Assembly: GCA_016748015.1 (NCBI GenBank)
Contig: JAAOMT010000697.1
Span: 594,550 to 658,549 of the forward strand
Length of the DNA stretch: 64,000 nucleotides
Direction: 5' to 3'
Source: Geosiphon pyriformis
Taxonomy: Eukaryota; Glomeromycota; Glomeromycetes; Archaeosporales; Geosiphonaceae
The position numbers and the translations under genes were made by a program. How positions within the stretch are numbered: position 1 is the stretch's first letter; each line of letters starts with the position of its first letter. This document shows, piece by piece, positions 58,003 through 64,000 of this stretch. Below the pieces are notes generated by a model. The model had not been told where the DNA came from, searched no databases, and saw only the letters and a list, made by a program, of their open reading frames with translations.

Positions 58003-59783
58003 TTATTTTTTGCGTATTAATTTGCGCTCCCACCAGCTTCTGAAAGGGACGTAGTTTGTAATGATTCCAATCGCTTCAAGACTTTTATTTGAAAGATGAC
58101 AATCATAGGGGCGTGTTGCTAAGAACAGGAAAATCCAAAATTAAGGCTGGATTTTTTCAGGGAACAAATCAAGAATAAGATATTACCATCTGTATCCACG
58201 GGCTTTTTGACTTCTGGTGTAATATGATCAAATGGAATGCCCAGAATATCAGCAAGCACACCTAAAAATTAATATATAATTTGAAATCTGGTCGTAGAAT
58301 CTGGATGGGCTTGACAAGCATTAAAATATTAATAGAATCACTTACTGCACATTTTATATTTGGTGAAAGGTTCTTGAGCACTAAAATGATAAGTTCCACT
58401 TACAGAGAAATTTTCTTGGAGGTGTCTCACTACACAAAAAAATCTCAGTGTCAAGCATCTCTAGATAACTCGGCTGACTGCAGGTTCAAAACAATAGCCC
58501 ACTTACCGGATATATCCTTGATCACCCTAGCAACATCATCGACTTTTCATTAATATCAAAGAAAAATTATTGTTGATCTTGAAAGAGTTTCCAATAGAAT
58601 TTATCATAATGAAATTTACCATTGGACGGATATCGAATTGCATAATTATCCATTGAAACTTTTTTATTTCTGTCCTAAAATTTATTTGAAAGTGTAATCA
58701 AAAAAGAAAAGCAAAAAAAAACTCCGAATTTGTAACAAGTTTACCTTGACAACATACAACAAAATATTTACGGCTGATTCTGCAGGGTCCTCCACATCAC
58801 CATATCTGTACAAAAAATCAAACAAAAACTTATTAGCTTAGCGATCCAATCAAGACAGACTATTAAACCTTGAGAATTAAGGATAATACAAGACTGGGAC
58901 GCGCAGAATAACCGCTTTTGAATTGGAATTCCTGATAGCGATTTCGCCCTGATATTTTGAATTTCCTGGAAAAAAGATTGATAATCTTATGTTAACATTC
59001 AAAGTAAAATCGAATAAAAAGCAATAGGCTATCACTCGCCATAAAAATTTAGGGGGTTCGCCTCTGCATCTACATCATAAGGTGGAGTTTTCCCATCAAA
59101 AACATAGTCGGTCGAAATGTAAATTAAGAGAATATTTAATTTTTCAGAAATGGTGGCGAGATACTCGGGCACTTGGACGTTTAGCTGGAAAACATTCAGA
59201 ATCAATAAAGTATTAATAACAGATTTTTTTCTGTTTTGGATTTCTCAATGATTTACTTTAAGCGTCTCATCTTTCCTTTTCTCAGCAACATCTGGGCGAC
59301 GCTCGGCGGCGCAATGTACAATGACTACAATCAAACAGAATGAGATTTAGAATGGTTAATTCTATATGTTTTTGGGAACATCACAGTGGATCCTGGATTT
59401 TTCTAAAAAGCATCAACCAATTACCTTTGGGATTTGTTTCTTTGATAAATGATTCGACTGCAGATGTATCTGTTAAATCAAGCTGGAAGTAGGAGATCAA
59501 TGATCATAATCGATACTTATTAGACAAAGATGTCAATTAAAACGATCCAAAGGATAATTATCTACATGATACCTGTTTCAAATCACCCTTAACTCTCGTC
59601 TTCGCGATTCCAATTACTATTTTATTCAATAGTTAAAAAGCTTTAACAGTAAAATTCAGACTTGATTATTAACGTCAAAAAAACAATTTCTTTCTATGCA
59701 TTACCGTCAAGGTTATGGCGGCTTAAAGTTTTGTATACAGCGCGTCCAAGTAGACCCGAAGCTCCGGTCACAAGAATTGACAT
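58003..59783 (-). CDS. MAT2B: MAT2B-like / dTDP-4-dehydrorhamnose reductase family protein
   Basis: Extended SDR with an NAD(P) Rossmann fold. In animals MAT2B is the regulatory beta subunit of methionine adenosyltransferase. Twelve exons (59705-59783, 59573-59616, 59425-59482, 59257-59324, 59040-59184, 58890-58965, 58745-58805, 58620-58674, 58507-58542, 58346-58414, 58187-58261, 58003-58118) total 882 bases, 293 residues. Motifs: MSILVTGASGLLGRAVY at the start, VIVHCAAERRPDVAE, ISTDYVFDGKTPPYD, the Y-x3-K of YGNSKYQGE, VILRVPVLYGDVED, FTKYKMC and a C-terminal TRPYDCHLSNKSLEAIGI. The YGNSK join needs a GC-AG intron (GCGAGT donor). It is shorter than human MAT2B (334). The regulatory role is inferred from similarity. 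Confidence 0.85.
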
Positions 59784-61006
59784 AATTCCTTAGAGAAATC
59801 AAAAGGAAATCAAAAACTTTTCTTTAATCAGATATAAATGAAGCGGATTAGATTCATCACCATTAGATTTTAGAAATTGGGGGCTTTGGATTACTAATCT
59901 TGCTACCCATTATTGATAAGGAACAAAAATACCTTTATCACAAGTAATGACATATGACGTGAAACGTGGCAATCTTATTTGAAATTTGGAAGCCCCCGAT
60001 ATGAGTTTCCTGATCGGATCGACAGTATTACCATAACCAATCATTAAACACAATTTTTAATATGGGGCAAAGTGAATACATTGTTTTTTTAATAATCAAT
60101 AATCACCATAAAGGGTAATTGATGGAAATTGGGCTCCTGATGTTTGAATTTTGTTTTACATATATATTCTAGTTTCGGAAACAAATTTTTTCTTTTTAAA
60201 AAAGAAAATTAATTTTAAATATTTTTGTTGAGCATTTATTTTTTTATTTTTTGAACAAATATTTTTATAAACAAATCTTATTATAAGAATATTTCTTAAT
60301 ATTTCAATTTTATATTTAAAAAAATATCAGCATAAAAATTAACAAAACTTCAATTTTTTATGACTTTTTAATATTTAAAATTTATTTAAAAGAATTATTT
60401 GCAATTATTTGGATTTTAATTACATCAAAATTGATTTTAACAATTTATTATATTTAAGTATCAAATATTATTTTTATTATTGTAATATTTAATTTTTGAT
60501 TATTTAATTAAATACAATTTATTGTAAATAAAGTTTTAATTCCGTTAAAGCTTGAAAATTTATTGTCGGAACAGTGAAGGCGCGGACGTGCCCCGTGTAT
60601 ATGCAACTTGATCGGTCATCACAGAATTTCAAGTCACACAAAATGCCACGAGTCGAAAAAAAATTACAATATATGCAATTTATAAATTTCACATTCTTTT
60701 GAACCATCCAAAATTAGCTCCTTTTCTTCATTTCTTTTAACCTTTGAAGCTTGTTGAACCAAGTTTTGTCCTTTCCTTTTTTTACACAAAAATTTTTTTA
60801 CTCCCTATCTCCCTTCATTTTCTCCCTCAACCATTCTTTAACATAATATCCCGCTATTTATAAACCAACTTTTCTTACTTTTCCTGTTTAATCCTATAAA
60901 GACAATTCCACCATCTCAAAACTTTGAGTTATTTTCAAGGAAAACCTTTAGTTTCAAGAATTATAAAAACGGGTACAAACTTTTCAAAGAAAAGAGAGTG
61001 AAAAAA
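59784..61006. other. Intergenic region between divergent MAT2B-like and PLC-like genes
   Basis: 1.2 kb between start codons on opposite strands. It includes an A/T-saturated core (about 60185-60530) resembling the transposon blocks but without readable motifs. The last 300 bases before the PLC-like gene contain pyrimidine-rich stretches (60720-60860), and TATTTATAAACC near 60855 could be a TATA element. Confidence 0.4.
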
Positions 61007-62230
61007 ATGAAGTTAAACCAATCCTTCGTTTTGACATTTATCGTGCTTTTTTACCTGTCCCTGATAAGTGCTCAGCCTTCTACTGGCGGTTCTTCCAACG
61101 CATGCAACGGTTACCCGTCACTCTGTTCAAAATCTTATCAAGAAGTGTCCTATGCTACAGCACATAACGCATTTGCGGTTGGTAAATACGTGGCAGCAAA
61201 CCAAAATTTTGATTTGACTATACAGCTAAAAGATGGAGTTCGGGCTTTCATGTTTGACGCCCATGAACCAATTAATGGAACTGATCTGCAAGCTATTGAA
61301 TTATGCCATCAATCGTGTAAATTATTAGACATGGGGAATCTTGTGAAGACTTTGGAAAAAATATTAGATTGGTTGAATTCTAATCCTAATGAAGTTATAA
61401 CCATTTTGTGGGAGAACTTTGACAAGATTGCTCCCGCAAGATTTCAGAATGCCTATCAACAAGCCGGTCTGTTACCTTATTTGTATACTAGACAGGATCC
61501 AAAACAACCATGGCCTACATTACAATCGATCATTAACTCTGGGAAAAGGGTTGTGAACTTTATTGACACTGGGGCAGACGCAAATGTTCCATGGTGAGTG
61601 AATTATTGATTAACTGGATCAAATTCTAGTTTTTCTCGGAATTTGGGGAGAAGTGATCCTGAAAAGTTTAACTAAATATTTATTCATTCATCTAAATTTG
61701 TAAATTTAAGGCTCATGTCAGAGTACGACTATGTCTTTGAAACTCCATTCGAGAATTTCGATGCTAATGGTTTTAAATGTACCGTCGATCGTCCCAAAGA
61801 TCAACCAAGATCGATGTATGTATTGAACCATTTCTTGTACGGAAAACTTCCCGCAGCTTTGAATAATAATGGACAGCCAATCGATATCCCTCAATCTGGC
61901 TCAGCCAGCCAAACCAATTCCCAGAATCTTCAAAATCATGCTGATAATTGTAAATCAACTTTTGGCAAGATTGCAAATTTCGTTGCCATAGATTTTTATG
62001 ATAAAGGTGAAAATAATGTCAATGCACTTTCTGTTGTCGCTAATTTAAATGGGGTCCAATATATACCAAAGCCACTTGGCACTAATTCAACTAAATCCAG
62101 TAACAATCCCGGTAAAGGGGGTATTACCAACTTCTTTAGTGGTGCTCATGATTTAAGGGTTTCTCGTGAATCTCTTCTTACCATATTAGCCATTTGGGTA
62201 TTTAAATTATTTTTCAAGCAGGACTTGTAA
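61007..62230 (+). CDS. Secreted PLC-like phosphodiesterase, probably GPI-anchored
   Basis: Two exons (61007-61593, 61711-62230) give 368 residues. The start is the ATG at 61007 (MKLNQSFVL), not the upstream GTG. The signal peptide covers residues 1-21 or so, ending LISAQ. The body matches the PLC-like TIM-barrel family: a Cys-rich beginning (NACNGYPSLCSK), the catalytic-His context YATAHNAFAV, then GVRAFMFDAHEP, ITILWENFD, and GKRVVNFID. A Ser/Asn/Gly-rich linker precedes a C-terminal hydrophobic tail (LLTILAIWVFKLFF), as in GPI-anchored proteins. Such proteins are common in fungal cell walls; the substrate is unknown. It has the histidines but lacks other classic PI-PLC signatures, so catalysis is uncertain. 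Confidence 0.85.
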
Positions 62231-62756
62231 AATAATCATTCAGTTTCCTAGGACTTTTTCACAATATTTATTGTACATAAACTTTCGGATATAATATATA
62301 TCAAAAGGAAAATACTCTTGATAGAGTAATTTTAAATCCGTCGATTGCATTTAGGGGAAGTGAACATTTGATGTTGAGGGTTCAAAATGATAATCATAAT
62401 TGTACTACATTCACTTTGGTGTGTATAATGTTATGATAAGTTAGAATCGAACTTTTCTATTTTATCTGTTAAAGCTTTATGATAAAAAAAAATTTTTTTT
62501 CTATCTCTAGTCGAATTCCAATAAAGGGAGAATACAATTTATTCATTTTACACAATATTTGGTTACGAGAAAAAAATAAGAATTTTTTCCATTGTTCAAT
62601 TCTAAAAAGTGATTTCGTTATTTGTGAAAAATTGACGTATTATCTAGGATGGGGAAAAAGACTGATATTTACAAATTGAATATGAATCAAAAATTGAAAG
62701 AGAAAGGAGATTATCTCTAAAAAAAAAACCATCCAAAAGAACAACATGATAAAATA
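62231..62756. other. 3' flank between convergent genes
   Basis: About 525 bases of AT-rich DNA between converging genes. It holds the 3' ends and a 66-codon open frame (62479-62679) with no recognisable content. Confidence 0.4.
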
Positions 62757-62789
62757 TCATCTCCGTGTTCCATCATTTGCGGTGTTACT

Positions 62790-62822
<33 letters not shown>

Positions 62823-63649
62823 GGATGATGAGGGTCGAGATGGCTGTGGTCGAAAGGCATTTGATTTTTGAAATCGATTACTGGCATCTTGACCAGCTGC
62901 CACAGCTACAAACCTGAAAATCATGCCTTTCATCCATTCCTCCCATTCTCTATTTTGACTCTTTCCTCCATTATTATTATTATTATTATTGTTGTTGTTG
63001 TTGTTTTTAGTACCATTGGTTGAATTATGATTATTGTTTTGTGGGTTTGAATTGGTATTGCCATTACCACCCCCTAAATGACTATGTTTTCCATTATTAT
63101 TAGAATTACCGGACATTGAACCGGTATCCAAATTCGGTTGATCGAAATGCTTTTTGGCAAATTCTTCCCAATCATTACCCATCATTGATAAGCGATCATT
63201 TACACCTTGCTTCATGTATGACCAAACGCGTGATGTGCGCACCATTTGTTTAGTATCATCATAGAAAGTGAGAATGTAAGAGGCACAGAATAGGACCCAA
63301 ACGGTTGTTATGCAAAAACAATAAACCACCACTAATGTGATTGTTTTTACTGTTGAGGAGGAAATCACGCGACGTGGTAATTGAAGGGGACGAAGTAGTA
63401 ATGCTGTAAATCCTGAATTTTGGTGTTGGTGGTGTTGTTGGTGATGGTGATTGTTGTTTTTATTTGTGGTTCTAGTCGTGGTCTTTAGGCTATGTTTTTT
63501 ATTAATTCCATTACGTGACGTGAGAGGTATGGTAGGTATTGAAGCCGATGATGAGGATGGAGTATTAGACTGATGCTGGGTGTGATAATTGGATTCATGA
63601 TAAAATGGTGAGGAACTAGTTTTAAAGAAGGAAGACTCAACGTCTTCAC

Positions 63650-63713
<64 letters not shown>

Positions 63714-63779
63714 CTTGTTATCGTTATAGAAATTGTTCAAGGACGGTGACGATGGAGTTGAAGTATTTCGAGGAGCCAT
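62757..63779 (-). CDS. Asn/Ser-rich single-pass membrane protein, unknown
   Basis: A single exon of 340 codons. The cytosolic-looking N-terminus contains a run of about 20 Asn, then Ser/Thr/His-rich sequence. One hydrophobic helix (TITLVVVYCFCITTVWVLFC and following ASYILTF) lies near residues 145-172. It is followed by a short conserved-looking part (WSYMKQGVNDRLSMMGNDWE, then EFAKKHFDQ), a second Asn/Gly-rich linker, a helix (EWEEWMKGMIFRFVAVAAGQ) and a poly-Ser tail. The Asn and Ser runs come from ATT and TGA-type microsatellites. The gene is uninterrupted despite them. The family is not recognised. Confidence 0.75.
62790..62835. repeat. TGA/TCA trinucleotide run encoding poly-Ser
   Basis: Tandem GAT/ATC-phase triplets read as Ser on the minus strand within the membrane-protein gene. 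Purely triplet variation keeps the frame. Confidence 0.85.
63649..63713. repeat. ATT trinucleotide microsatellite encoding poly-Asn
   Basis: About 20 tandem ATT triplets, read as AAT (Asn) on the minus strand in the membrane-protein gene. A shorter similar run is at 62970-62990. Confidence 0.9.
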
Positions 63780-64000
63780 TCAAAAATGTTATTTTTTAAA
63801 CTTGGGGTATTTTGTTTTTTGGTTTTTTTAAAAGAATTTTCCTCTAGTGTTAAAAAAGTCTTTTGACGCGAAAAAATATATACTTTTTTTTCGAGCTTTT
63901 CTTTTAATAGTTTATGAAAAAAAAGAATAAGTGTTTTTTTCTTTTCTTTGTTTCAAAGTAAGTTGGGATAGTAACATGGGGAAGGGGAAGTGGAGGAAAC
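63780..64000. promoter_or_regulatory. Upstream region of the Asn/Ser-rich gene
   Basis: 220 bases upstream of the start codon to the window edge, with poly-A/T tracts and no definite motif. Function is inferred from position. Confidence 0.35.

Noticed and set aside
58281-58553. Plus-strand 90-codon ORF
   Set aside because: Antisense to exons 9-11 of the MAT2B-like gene.
60998-61006. GTG-initiated extension of the PLC-like protein
   Set aside because: An ATG with a typical signal peptide follows three codons later; nuclear genes rarely start at GTG.
1-64000. tRNA, rRNA or other RNA genes
   Set aside because: None could be recognised by eye; a covariance-model scan would be needed.

Overview
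The window looks like nuclear DNA of an arbuscular mycorrhizal fungus (Glomeromycotina, Rhizophagus-like). The genes are typically fungal or early-eukaryotic, with many short GT-AG introns. The retroelement relics match, from memory, the endonuclease/RT/RNase H LINEs and gag-protease LTR elements that are abundant in Rhizophagus. Base composition is extremely AT-rich, and one run of 624 N marks an assembly gap. No database search could be run, so family names rest on motifs and remembered homologues.

Layout: gene islands alternate sharply with AT-saturated transposon blocks. Island 1 (1-5.1 kb) holds the transcription elongation factor SPT5 (minus, C-terminal end cut by the window edge) and, divergently, the ESCRT-III subunit SNF7/CHMP4. 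Block 1 (5.1-33.0 kb) is nested, decayed retrotransposons: at least two minus-strand LINEs, each split by an LTR element of one family, plus further LINE fragments. Island 2 (33.0-41.2 kb) has an exon relic, a carotenoid cleavage oxygenase (minus), a divergent KICSTOR subunit KICS2 homologue (plus) and an Ariadne-type RBR ubiquitin ligase (minus). Block 2 (41.5-53.3 kb) holds LINE fragments, a solo LTR interrupted by another insertion (with the N gap), and a Ty3/gypsy pol relic. Island 3 (53.4-64 kb) has mitochondrial NAD-isocitrate dehydrogenase IDH1, a frameshifted coding relic, an unknown membrane protein, a MAT2B-like protein, a secreted PLC-like phosphodiesterase and an Asn/Ser-rich membrane protein.

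The genes form no single pathway; they are ordinary housekeeping and signalling genes. The most interesting points are these. (1) A full-length KICS2 homologue can be assembled from nine exons in a fungus; KICSTOR is usually described from animals. (2) Throughout the transposon blocks catalytic and zinc-binding residues are replaced in the way C:G to T:A transitions would produce (Asp to Asn, Glu to Lys, Gly to Lys/Arg, Cys to Tyr, Trp to stop), a RIP-like pattern. (3) An LTR family carries an aspartic protease and a fragment that looks like the start of a dUTPase. (4) Two introns, in SPT5 and the MAT2B-like gene, appear to need GC-AG splicing.
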